This document shows positions 16,694 to 23,991 of a stretch of DNA of 64,000 bases, piece after piece; position 1 is the first letter of the stretch; each line of letters opens with the position of its first letter. Under the pieces are notes generated by a model. That model did no database searches and was not told the origin of the DNA. It saw only the letters and a list, made by a program, of their open reading frames with translations. The position numbers and the translations under genes were made by a program. Origin of the DNA: Thiorhodovibrio litoralis (GTDB lineage: Bacteria > Pseudomonadota > Gammaproteobacteria > Chromatiales > Chromatiaceae); the NCBI RefSeq assembly GCF_033954455.1, contig NZ_CP121473.1, forward strand, positions 2,466,501 to 2,530,500, in the 5' to 3' direction.

Positions 16694-17029
16694 TTAGTCA
16701 CGCATGGCCTTTGAAACATCTTTTTTTGCGGTAGATAATTCTTTCTTTATTCTTGCTGCTTCTATCTCTAGCTTACGCATCTTACTTAATGCTTCTTCAA
16801 GATCAGTTCCAACCAGCCAAGACTGGACGATCTTGACATCATCTAAGTTATTGCTCACTATTCCTTTTCTTATCCCATCTAGGATATTAAATCGATGTTT
16901 GCAATATTGACCATTTTCTCCAGCAGGGCAAGAACAATAGGCGGACAAGTTAGAGTCTGTTCGTTTTACGAAGTTAACATCATAAGGTTCGGATGCTGAC
17001 CCTTGGACTTCAAATAATATTTTAGGCAT
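16694..17029 (-). CDS. SWIM-type zinc-finger protein
   Basis: A protein of 111 residues counted from MPKILFEVQG; an upstream ATG adds nine. Residues 32-45 form a SWIM motif, CSCPAGENGQYCKH (C32, C34, C43, H45), which binds zinc and often DNA or protein. A helical, strongly charged C-terminus follows (LEEALSKMRKLEIEAARIKK), probably a coiled coil. Many small bacterial SWIM proteins of unknown role share this layout. It stands alone between spacers. Confidence 0.7.
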   Translation of the reverse strand: MPKILFEVQGSASEPYDVNFVKRTDSNLSAYCSCPAGENGQYCKHRFNILDGIRKGIVSNNLDDVKIVQSWLVGTDLEEALSKMRKLEIEAARIKKELSTAKKDVSKAMRD

Positions 17030-17184
17030 CTCTATGATATTCCTTTTTTGACACAAAATTACATCCTTATCAAAGCCGGTTGACCTAGATCGAGACCGAC
17101 TTGCCTTCCAGTTCGTTTTACGGCTATTAATGAGTGATTAATATTTCCGCAGACCGATTTTCCAGTTTGCGAAAATTATATAAA

Positions 17185-17627
17185 TTACCGTAATTGCTGA
17201 TATCCGTTTTCGTCATTTCGCATGCAAGCTGCACGTAGCGACCATGATTCGTGCTTTCCGAAGCAGCGTCTTCTGGCTTCATCCATCGGCTCTGGCGCCA
17301 TGTTGTAGCCTTGAAAAAATTCCCGAAGACCGGCTTCTTCATTCCTAACGCATGCCGCTCCCAAGCTATAACTTTCGTGCTTTTTATTGCACCGTTTAAT
17401 CGCGTCAGTGCGTTCTACCGACCATACGCCATCAATTATTTTCTCTGCCTTTGCTGAGGAGTCATGGCATCATCATCTGAAACTTTTTGGTCAATACGTT
17501 CCGCGTTCTCAGAGCATGGTGTCTGAGAATAGATCGTCTTGCCAACCGGATCTTCGCATTTGTACATGTCAGAAAACGCTGGTTGTGATGCCGCAACCAG
17601 AACCACGGCAGTAATAATTATTCTCAT
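17185..17627 (-). pseudogene. DUF4124-type exported protein with a frameshift and an internal repeat
   Basis: The start encodes a signal peptide (IIITAVVLVAASQPAFS) and the DUF4124 motif MYKCEDPVGKTIYSQTPC, ending at a TAA at 17436. A neighbouring frame continues the protein from about 17450 to 17185 with IIDGVWSVERTDAIKRC and two related units of about 30 residues: CNKKHESYSLGAACVRNEEAG and CFGKHESWSLRAACMRNDENG, 21 residues each. The two frames together make a plausible 147-residue periplasmic protein. A single-base indel near 17445-17460 explains the break; programmed frameshifting is possible but no clear slippery site is seen. Confidence 0.6.
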
Positions 17628-17815
17628 GGTCTAGGCTCTTTTCCCTATTGTTGACCCCGCTAATCAGACTTTCATCAGGAACAAGTGGTCAAGAAAGATA
17701 CCTTGGCGTCATGGAAACTTATTGTTGGCTTCAGAAACAATCAAGCCAGCCAACACTTTTCTGCAAAAACTAAATTTCGCAAAATGCCTAAGAACCCGTA
17801 TCCAGCGAATTTTCT

Positions 17816-18230
17816 CTACGCTGCCGCCAGCACAAAAGCCCCGTCTTTGTATCTTCCAAACGGGGAATGCTCCCTGATCAGACCGGTAAAGGCGGGGGCT
17901 GACAACTTTACCCCCTCGTCATGCTCCTCAGTGTATCGCCCCTTGCTGTTTTTCTCGAAGACGCAGAAGGCAGATATCCACAGTCTAAAATTTCCGATGT
18001 TGAACTGCAAACAGTTTAGCGCCTTACCATGCCACCAGCTCATGCTTTCGCGTGCTCGTTTCATGGGCGCTACCGTTACAAGCAGGCCGAGCCGGTAACG
18101 TAAGTCCTTCTAGAACTGTTTCCAGTTTCCGGTAATGCAGGCCCTGTCACCCTCCGACAGTTATAACCCTTCGCACGTCCGGGCTTAGGTGATGCTGTCG
18201 GAAGGGTGCCGGGTAGGACGTAAGTTTTGA
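17816..18230 (-). pseudogene. Decayed tandem copy of the JAMM-protein gene
   Basis: One frame aligns with the C-terminal half of the intact gene at 18456-19181. The last 82 residues (17816-18064) are about 79% identical by my count. Upstream the alignment continues through RYRLGLLVTVAPM, SEGDRA and the equivalent of HPYRNIT, but it meets three nonsense codons: TAG at 18110-18112 (Trp in the intact copy), TAA at 18161-18163 (Tyr) and TAA at 18185-18187 (Glu). The N-terminal half is not recognisable. This is an old partial duplication that has decayed; translation of the last 82 residues from 18064 cannot be excluded. Confidence 0.7.
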
Positions 18231-18455
18231 ACTGTTGAAGACCTAAAGACCTAAGGCGGGGAACGAGACCCACATTGAAGCGACTGGGCGGGTGTTCTTT
18301 TACGCTATTAGCGTTATCAGGGATAGGATTTGTCAGCATGGCGTCTTAGCGTCATGGAAATTATTTTTTGGCCTCAGAAACGATGCGGAAAACATTTTTC
18401 CGCTATATCTGATTTACGCAAAGTTCCACAGAAACAGTCTCCAGGAACATTTTCC

Positions 18456-19181
18456 CTACGCTGCTGCCAGCTCAAAAGCCCCGTTTTTGTATTTTCCGAA
18501 CTCTGCATGTTCCCAAACTAGGCCGGTCAGGGCAGGTGCTGACAACTCAACGCCCTCATCCTGGTCTTCGGTGTAGCACCCCTTGCTGTTTTCCTCAAAG
18601 ACACAGAAGGCGGAAATCCAGAGTCTAAAGTTACCGATGGTGAACTGCAAACAGTTTAGCCCCTTTCCGTCCCACCAGCTCATGCTTTCCCGTGCTCGCT
18701 GCATCGGAGCGACTGTTACCACCAAGCCTAGCCGATAACGCAGGTTTTTCCAGAAAGACTTCCAGTGGCGGTCAAGGTTGGCTCTGTCACCCTCTGACAA
18801 ATAGAACCCTTGGCACTTCCGTGCTTCGGTGATGTTCCGGTAGGGGTGCGAGTGGAAGTCGCCAAGGTAGTCCAGATGCGGCCAGAACGCGCCAAGGGCG
18901 GCCCGTTTCAGGGAAATCGCCTCTTCACTATATTGAACCGAGCATGTTGTTTGCCGAGCCGTCGTATCTGTCTGAGCCATCTCCAGGCGGAACAATGTTC
19001 GACCGTCCGCAAGTGTTGTGTGCTGGCCGTAAATGCTCCCGTAAGTCTCCAGTTCCTTCTTGTTTTTTCCTCGAGCTCCACGTTTTTCCACCGCGTAGGC
19101 TTCCAGTGAAGACAAGACTAGGGAGATCAGGGCGTTCTCTGACAGGAGCACTAAGTAACCGTTTTCGTTTTTCTGGTACAT
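18456..19181 (-). CDS. JAMM/MPN-type metalloprotease-like protein
   Basis: A protein of 241 residues. Residues 43-53 (ELETYGSIYG) supply the Glu of a JAMM site (E45), and GDFHSHP with a downstream SEGD supplies the zinc ligands (H110, H112, D132) with S129. The spacing between HxH and S-x2-D is 16 residues, longer than in most JAB proteins. Such enzymes remove ubiquitin-like modifiers or act as isopeptidases, and bacterial versions occur in phage tails and in ubiquitin-like defence operons. No E1, E2 or ubiquitin-like gene is adjacent, so the substrate is unknown. The C-terminal 100 residues (from MQRARES) form a second domain also kept in the decayed copy. Confidence 0.65.
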   Translation of the reverse strand: MYQKNENGYLVLLSENALISLVLSSLEAYAVEKRGARGKNKKELETYGSIYGQHTTLADGRTLFRLEMAQTDTTARQTTCSVQYSEEAISLKRAALGAFWPHLDYLGDFHSHPYRNITEARKCQGFYLSEGDRANLDRHWKSFWKNLRYRLGLVVTVAPMQRARESMSWWDGKGLNCLQFTIGNFRLWISAFCVFEENSKGCYTEDQDEGVELSAPALTGLVWEHAEFGKYKNGAFELAAA

Positions 19182-19280
19182 CGCGACCTCAAGTAATTGA
19201 AAAAATAGGAACGCTTTTCCTTGTTAAGTTTGAGATCGCAAAGGACGCGTTTGTCAAGACATGGGCCAATATTCTACACA

Positions 19281-19400
19281 CCGTGAACATTAAGGGTCAG
19301 AATCCTCAAGTTCCAGCGGTTAAAGTTTTGAATCCTCAAGGTCTACCCAGTGAAGTATTCGGTCATCAAGAGTTAGTCAGGTAACATTCGGATTATCAAG
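19281..19400. repeat. Four direct repeats with exact 30-bp period
   Basis: The core TCAAG recurs with its last base at 19310, 19340, 19370 and 19400, and surrounding bases agree partly (AATCCTCAAG, AATCCTCAAG, GGTCATCAAG, GATTATCAAG, each preceded by a GTNAA-like stretch). The units are degenerate, with no unrelated spacers. They lie between the divergent JAMM gene and the excisionase-like gene, about 380 nt ahead of the latter. Thirty base pairs is close to three helical turns, so the cores fall on one DNA face, as in binding arrays for an excisionase, a regulator or an iteron-binding initiator. Confidence 0.6.
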
Positions 19401-19779
19401 TTCTAAGGCTTCATGTTTGGGAGTCGTCTTGTTGGAAGTGTTTGAGTTTGTGACAAGAAATGGCCAAGATAATGGTCCCAAAATATGTGTTTAAAGAACG
19501 AGCAAGTTAATAGGGATTAATTTTCTCTTGTCAAAAATATAGATCTAAAAATTGGAAGTCAGTTCTAATAAATAATATCTTGATAATAATGACTTCTTTT
19601 TTTGCGAAACCTTGCACGTTGTTGGAAGACATAATGATCTGAAAATACTGACCTTTTTTACTTTAGAAATATTTTTAAAAATTCTTTGTTCGTGGGTATT
19701 TGGCAAAAGCGTAAAGAACAAACAAGGCAGAAAAGCAACTGCTGACACTTGTTCATAAATAATGCGTCAGGCCGATCCC
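19401..19779. other. AT-rich leader of the excisionase-integrase pair
   Basis: About 380 nt without a convincing gene; a 67-codon minus-strand frame looks like chance. Very AT-rich runs (for example TTTTTTACTTTAG near 19655) may hold promoters for the plus-strand excisionase gene. No att-like direct repeat was recognised. Confidence 0.4.
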
Positions 19780-20154
19780 ATGAAAACAAAGTTACTCCTT
19801 ACCTACAGCGAAGCAGCTGAACTCTTGAGCCTAAGCGTAAGATCAATAGAACGGCTTGTTGAAAAAGAAGAGTTGAAGCGCGTTTACCCTACTAAGCGTT
19901 CCGCTCGTATCATAACGGCTTCAATAGAGGAGTATGTTGCTAGACTTCATGGAAAGGAGTATAATGAAGGAGTGGGATCGGCTATGCGTAATCCGAATGC
20001 AGGAGAAACGACATGGCCAAACGTAACGACAAAGACGGTCTCTACCAAAGGGCGGACTCGCCTTTCTGGTGGGGGAGTTTTATCGACTCAAGGGGAAAAA
20101 GAATTAGATGCTCTACTGGCACCAAGGAACGCAAGGAAGCCGAGGCTCTGTTGA
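19780..20154 (+). CDS. Excisionase-family (HTH_17) protein
   Basis: A protein of 124 residues from MKTKLLLTYSEAAELL; an in-frame ATG at 19762 adds six. Residues 8-55 are a winged helix of the excisionase type (SEAAELLSLSVRSIERLVEK, then RSARIITASIEEYV). It overlaps the integrase gene by 142 nt in another frame, so the two are made from one transcript. Its role would be to control the direction of recombination or transcription of the integrase. The last 45 residues lie in the overlap and look unstructured. Related in fold to the protein at 5212. Confidence 0.75.
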   Translation: MKTKLLLTYSEAAELLSLSVRSIERLVEKEELKRVYPTKRSARIITASIEEYVARLHGKEYNEGVGSAMRNPNAGETTWPNVTTKTVSTKGRTRLSGGGVLSTQGEKELDALLAPRNARKPRLC

Positions 20155-21107
20155 GTCAGTGGAAGACTCAAACATACCAAGAGCGAGAGTGGGGTAGGGA
20201 GCCCGTCCGGACGTTCGAGGATACGATGGTGCATTATCTGCGACATGTGTCAGACCGGCGTTCCTTGCCGTCGATCCAGTGCTTTGTGTCAGCACTGCGA
20301 GTGGCTTTCGCTGGCAAAGATATGACTCACCTTGAAGGTTCAGAAATTATGGAGTATGTCGGTCGACGCAAGGATGCAGGCTTGGCAAATAGCAGTATCA
20401 ACCGCGAACTAGAAGTTCTCTCTGCGGCTATCAATTACGTTCGTCACTATCTTGAGTGGAAGATTCCAAACCCAGTCGAAGGCCGGATGCTCAAGGAACC
20501 GCAAGGCCGCGTTAGATGGCTACGACACGAAGAAGCCGATAAGCTCGTTGAAGCAGCGAGAAGTTCGCGTTCACCTTACCTGGCAGACCTCATCATCCTC
20601 GCACTAAACACCGGCATGCGACGAAATGAGATGTTAGGTCTTAGGTGGACTCAGGTTGACCTGAAGTCGAGCACCATTCATCTCGAGGCTGTTGAGACCA
20701 AGAGCGGAAAATACCGGAGTGTTCCGCTTAACCAGACTGCTCGGAAGGCACTGCTGGCACGTGCAAGGTGGCGGGCAGAGAACCTTCCTGACTGTCCGCT
20801 GGTGTTCGTCAAAAAAGATGGAAAGCGCGTCTATGATGCCCGCAAGGGTTTTCTCGCCGCATGTGCGAAGGTTGGAATTGAAGACTTCCGCTTTCACGAC
20901 CTGCGACACACATGCGCCGCTTGGCTGGTAACAGCGGGAGTGCCCCTGACTGAAGTCAGAGATCTGCTCGGCCACTCATCTGTCACCATGACAGAGCGCT
21001 ATGCGCACCTGGCACCGGACCGTATCCGCTATGCTGTAACGGTTCTGGATGAGTCACGATCGCGTCACGCTGAGCCTGATGATATTCGATGTGCCGCTGT
21101 AAGCTAA
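20013..21107 (+). CDS. Tyrosine recombinase (island integrase)
   Basis: An integrase of 364 residues with all catalytic parts: GMRRNEMLGLRW (Arg 203), the beta-hairpin Lys in TKSGKYR, FHDLRHT (H295, R298), GHSS (H321) and the nucleophile in TERYAHL (Y330). The N-terminus (SPFWWGSFIDSRGKRIRCST) is an arm-type DNA-binding segment, followed by a core-binding SAM-like domain (about 66-160). The ATG at 20013 has AGGAG 8 nt upstream. It is the last gene of the AT-rich island and stops 4 nt from the end of the DUF1015 gene, the usual place of an integrase next to its attachment site. Confidence 0.9.
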   Translation: MAKRNDKDGLYQRADSPFWWGSFIDSRGKRIRCSTGTKERKEAEALLSQWKTQTYQEREWGREPVRTFEDTMVHYLRHVSDRRSLPSIQCFVSALRVAFAGKDMTHLEGSEIMEYVGRRKDAGLANSSINRELEVLSAAINYVRHYLEWKIPNPVEGRMLKEPQGRVRWLRHEEADKLVEAARSSRSPYLADLIILALNTGMRRNEMLGLRWTQVDLKSSTIHLEAVETKSGKYRSVPLNQTARKALLARARWRAENLPDCPLVFVKKDGKRVYDARKGFLAACAKVGIEDFRFHDLRHTCAAWLVTAGVPLTEVRDLLGHSSVTMTERYAHLAPDRIRYAVTVLDESRSRHAEPDDIRCAAVS

Positions 21108-21118
21108 TGTTTTAGCTT
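21101..21118. other. Probable island junction with inverted repeat
   Basis: AAGCTAA (21101-21107) and TTAGCTT (21112-21118) form a 7-bp inverted repeat with a 4-nt centre. The integrase stop codon lies in one arm and the DUF1015 stop codon in the other. Base composition changes here from mixed to GC-rich backbone. A recombination core or a bidirectional terminator would both fit. The partner attachment site would be outside the window, so the exact core is unknown. Confidence 0.4.
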
Positions 21119-22341
21119 AGTAAATGGCACAACAGCCCATCGGCCAGCTTGGGCTCGAACCAGGTGGACTTTGGTGGCATCAGGACCTTGGCGTCGGCGA
21201 CGGCTATGAGCTGTTGTGCGCTGGTGGGGTGCAGTGCGAGTGCCAGGCACATGCGGCCTTGGTCGACAGGGTCGGTCAGGCCTGCGATGCCGCGGCTGCC
21301 GCCGACGAAGTCGATGCGCTCGTCGGTTCTGGGGTTGTCGATGCCGAGGATGGGCTGGATCAGGAAGTCCTGCAACAGGCTGGCGTCGAGCTGGCTGGCG
21401 GGGTCGCGGGAGCTGATCTGCCGTTGCAGGCCGGGCTTAAGTGACAGGCGATACCACTGGCGCTCCAGATAGAGGCCAAAGACGCCTGCGCGCTCAGGCG
21501 TGACGGGAGCGTCTTGGATGATGAGCTCGAACTCCTCCGACACGCGGCTGAGAAATTCGCTGACGCTCAGACCGTTCGTGTCCCGAATCAGGCGATTGTA
21601 GGCAAGAATTCGGGTCTCGTCGTCGGGGAAGATGACTGACAGAAAGCCGCCAGCATCCGGCGAGTTGGGGCGCGCATCGGCGACGCGTGCTGCGGCGGCG
21701 CAGCGGTGGTGGCCGTCGGCGATGTAGAGCGCGCCTAGGGCGTCGTAGGCGCTGCGTAGCGACTCAATGGCGTCGCTGTCCTGAATGGGCCAGATCTGGT
21801 GGGTAACGCCATCGTCGGCGCGGACATCGATCGCGGGGGTTCTGCTGCTATGCTCGGCAAGCTGTTGCGCAATAGTCGCCTCCGTGCGGTGAATCAGAAA
21901 AACTGGTCCGGTTTGGGCGTCGAGCGCCTCGATATGACGGACGCGGTCGTCTTCCTTGGCGGGGCGGGTCAGCTCATGCTTTTTGATGCGGCCGTCGCGA
22001 TAGGCGGCAACTGAGGCGATGGCCGCGAGGCCGGTCTGGCGGTGCGCGCCCTGGGTCATCCGGTAGACGTAAAAACCAGGCGTAGCGTCGCGCAGCAATA
22101 GGCCCTGCTGCTGCAAGGCGAGAAACTTCTCCCGCGCCTTGGCGTAGGCGGCGGGGGCGCTCGGGTCGCTGCCTTCGGGGAGGTCGATTTCCGGGCGCGA
22201 GACGTGCAGAAAGCTGTATGGCCTGCCTTGGGCCATGGTGCGCGCCTCGGCGGCGTTCATCACGTCGTAGGGTGGCGCGATGATGTCGCCGGCGCGTCCA
22301 TCGGCGGGTCGAAGCCCGCGAAAGGGACTGATCAATGTCAT
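21112..22341 (-). CDS. DUF1015 family protein
   Basis: A protein of 409 residues from MTLISPFRGLRP, the usual family start; the longer frame upstream runs into the neighbouring gene and is rejected. Family hallmarks are GDIIAPPYDVMN, SFLHVSRPEIDLPEG, YVYRMTQGAHRQTGLAAI, ALYIADGHHRCAAA and the end KVLMPPKSTWFEPKL. Some relatives are serine kinases (SerK-like), others are uncharacterised, so no reaction is assigned. It starts 13 nt after the binding-protein gene on the same strand. The C-terminus is complete although the island joins at its stop codon. Confidence 0.85.
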   Translation of the reverse strand: MTLISPFRGLRPADGRAGDIIAPPYDVMNAAEARTMAQGRPYSFLHVSRPEIDLPEGSDPSAPAAYAKAREKFLALQQQGLLLRDATPGFYVYRMTQGAHRQTGLAAIASVAAYRDGRIKKHELTRPAKEDDRVRHIEALDAQTGPVFLIHRTEATIAQQLAEHSSRTPAIDVRADDGVTHQIWPIQDSDAIESLRSAYDALGALYIADGHHRCAAAARVADARPNSPDAGGFLSVIFPDDETRILAYNRLIRDTNGLSVSEFLSRVSEEFELIIQDAPVTPERAGVFGLYLERQWYRLSLKPGLQRQISSRDPASQLDASLLQDFLIQPILGIDNPRTDERIDFVGGSRGIAGLTDPVDQGRMCLALALHPTSAQQLIAVADAKVLMPPKSTWFEPKLADGLLCHLLS

Positions 22342-22354
22342 GGCCGTGGACCAA

Positions 22355-23380
22355 TCATCGTGGCGGCGGGGCGTAGAGCAGTCCGCCATGATCCCAGAGT
22401 GAATTGAGCCCGCGATTGATGTCGAGACCCGAGGCGGCTCCGAGGTTGCGCTCGAACATCTCGCCATAATTGCCGACCGCGGCGATGATGCGCGCGCCCC
22501 AGCCCTCCTTGAGCCCAAGGCGGGCGTTGATCGCGCTGTCGTAGCCGAGCAGCGTGCGGACTTCATCGCTGCTGGCGCGCTCGCGGGCACCGGCGACATT
22601 GCTGGCGTCGATGCCGAAGACCTCGGCATTGATCAGGGTGAACAGCGTCCAGCGGACCAGCTCGAACCACTTGGCGTCGGCTTCGCGGACCGCCGGACTC
22701 AGCGGCTCGCGCGAGATGATCTCGGGCAGAATGCGGTGCTCATTCGGCTGCGGAAAGATTGTGCGTGCCGCATAGAGCTGCGACTGATCGGCCGACAGGG
22801 TATTGCAGCGGCCTTCCAGATAGGCATTGGTCGCGGCGGGCAAATCGTCGAAAGGAATGATTTCCATCGGCATGCGGTTGCGAGTGAAGTAGCGCTTGGC
22901 ATTGTCGATATTGGTGGTGTCGGCGATGGCACAGATTTTCGCGTCGGCCAACTCGAGTGTGCTGCGCTTGCCGCTCGCGCGCGGCACCATGAAGCCCTGA
23001 CCATCGTAATAGAGCACCCCGACAAAACGGATGTCTTCGGTCAACTCGCGTGCCTGCGTCCAGCTGGTGTTGCGCGCGAGCACATCGGCGCGGCCCGCGC
23101 TCAGCGCCTCGAAACGCTTGGCCGCCGTGGTGGAAATGAATTCAACCTTGTCCGCATCGCCCAGCACGGCGGCGGCGAGTGCGCGGCAGAAGTCGACATC
23201 CATGCCGCTCCAGCTATCGTCCGCAGCTTTCATCGACAGGCCGGGCACCTCACCATTGACCGCGCATTTCACAGTGCCGCGGGATTTGATCTTACCCAGA
23301 GTATCGGCGCTTGCCAGGCTGGCGGTGGCAAGCAGTGCAACGGCCAGCAGCCAGCGCGGCCACGTATCGCGGATTTTCAT
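22355..23380 (-). CDS. aapJ: AapJ/BztA-type amino acid ABC transporter substrate-binding protein
   Basis: A protein of 341 residues from MKIRDTWPRW. It has a signal peptide (WLLAVALLATASLASA) and the general L-amino acid binding-protein pattern: TLGKIKSRGTVKCAVNGEVP, GMDVDFCRALAAAVLGDADK, TNIDNAKRYF, LSADQSQLYA, PLSPAVREADAKWF and a C-terminus with WGARIIAAVGNYGEMFERN. It would bind amino acids in the periplasm for an AapQMP permease. No permease or ATPase gene lies beside it: downstream is the DUF1015 gene and upstream a DUF2782 gene, so it is either an orphan or works with a transporter encoded elsewhere. Confidence 0.85.
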   Translation of the reverse strand: MKIRDTWPRWLLAVALLATASLASADTLGKIKSRGTVKCAVNGEVPGLSMKAADDSWSGMDVDFCRALAAAVLGDADKVEFISTTAAKRFEALSAGRADVLARNTSWTQARELTEDIRFVGVLYYDGQGFMVPRASGKRSTLELADAKICAIADTTNIDNAKRYFTRNRMPMEIIPFDDLPAATNAYLEGRCNTLSADQSQLYAARTIFPQPNEHRILPEIISREPLSPAVREADAKWFELVRWTLFTLINAEVFGIDASNVAGARERASSDEVRTLLGYDSAINARLGLKEGWGARIIAAVGNYGEMFERNLGAASGLDINRGLNSLWDHGGLLYAPPPR

Positions 23381-23536
23381 GCAGCGGGCCTCATGTGTTG
23401 GAAAAACAGTCATGCCGAAACCCTTCGCTTGGGTATTCCGGCCAAAAACCGAACAGGCGCACCCGACCACAGTAAATCGGGTCCGCGTCCTCGCGAAGGG
23501 CAGAGTATCTGGCGAATGGTCTGCTTGCGGAACATC

Positions 23537-23875
23537 TTACCAGCGCATCAGCGCCCACTGCGGTACCTGCAGGTTGGGTCCAGGACCACGGTTCCACGAC
23601 ATATCCCCAGAGCCGTCCTGATCCACCAGATAGTAAGGCGCCCCCGCAGCCGGCGTGATCTTGAGCATGTAGACGTTATTGTTGACGCTGTACTCCTCGA
23701 CCCGACGGTTGTCGAACTGCTTCAGCGTGACTGATGGCTGAATGTCTGCATCGGTTACGCGCAGATCGAGGTCCACGACATCGACGGCAAGGCTCGTGGC
23801 CATGGGCAAGGCCAGCGCCAAGAGTGAAAACAGCAATACAACGGCAGGCAGGCGTGGCTTGGGTTTGGCGGTCAT
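23537..23875 (-). CDS. DUF2782 family exported protein
   Basis: A protein of 112 residues from MTAKPKPRLP. A signal peptide or anchor (AVVLLFSLLALALPMATSLA) precedes the family core: VTLKQFDNRRVEEYSVNNN, VYMLKITPAAGAPYYLVDQD and WNRGPGPNLQVPQWALMRW. The family is typical of gammaproteobacteria, often near polA, and its function is unknown. The longer frame upstream overlaps the transporter gene and is not used. Confidence 0.8.
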   Translation of the reverse strand: MTAKPKPRLPAVVLLFSLLALALPMATSLAVDVVDLDLRVTDADIQPSVTLKQFDNRRVEEYSVNNNVYMLKITPAAGAPYYLVDQDGSGDMSWNRGPGPNLQVPQWALMRW

Positions 23876-23991
23876 GATGGCGGCAGGACGGCGAAATGTG
23901 CGCGAATCATAGCAGGGTTTTTGTCTAGGCTTAAGCCGCCATGAGACGACGCCGGTAACGGTCGTTGCAACGGGAGCGGCGCTGAACGGCA

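Larger units (their letters stand above)
3651..21118. mobile_element. AT-rich integrative island (left end outside the window)
   Basis: The stretch is visibly poorer in GC than the genes on both sides. It contains an excisionase-integrase pair at its right edge and mostly small unknown genes. No conjugation, phage structural or replication genes were seen within it. The transposon at its left has inserted into an island helicase gene, so the island continues to the left of the window. Several genes are broken, which suggests an old, decaying element. Confidence 0.65.

Noticed and set aside
18944-19384. Plus-strand gene of 146 codons that would encode the 30-bp repeats as 10-residue repeats
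   Set aside because: It overlaps the JAMM gene antisense over most of its length and ends within the array; the periodic region continues beyond its stop.
19281-19400. CRISPR array
   Set aside because: The 30-bp period comes from contiguous degenerate units, with no constant repeat plus unique spacers and no cas genes.
19545-19748. Minus-strand frame of 67 codons ahead of the excisionase gene
   Set aside because: AT-rich chance frame with no family signal and no suitable start context.
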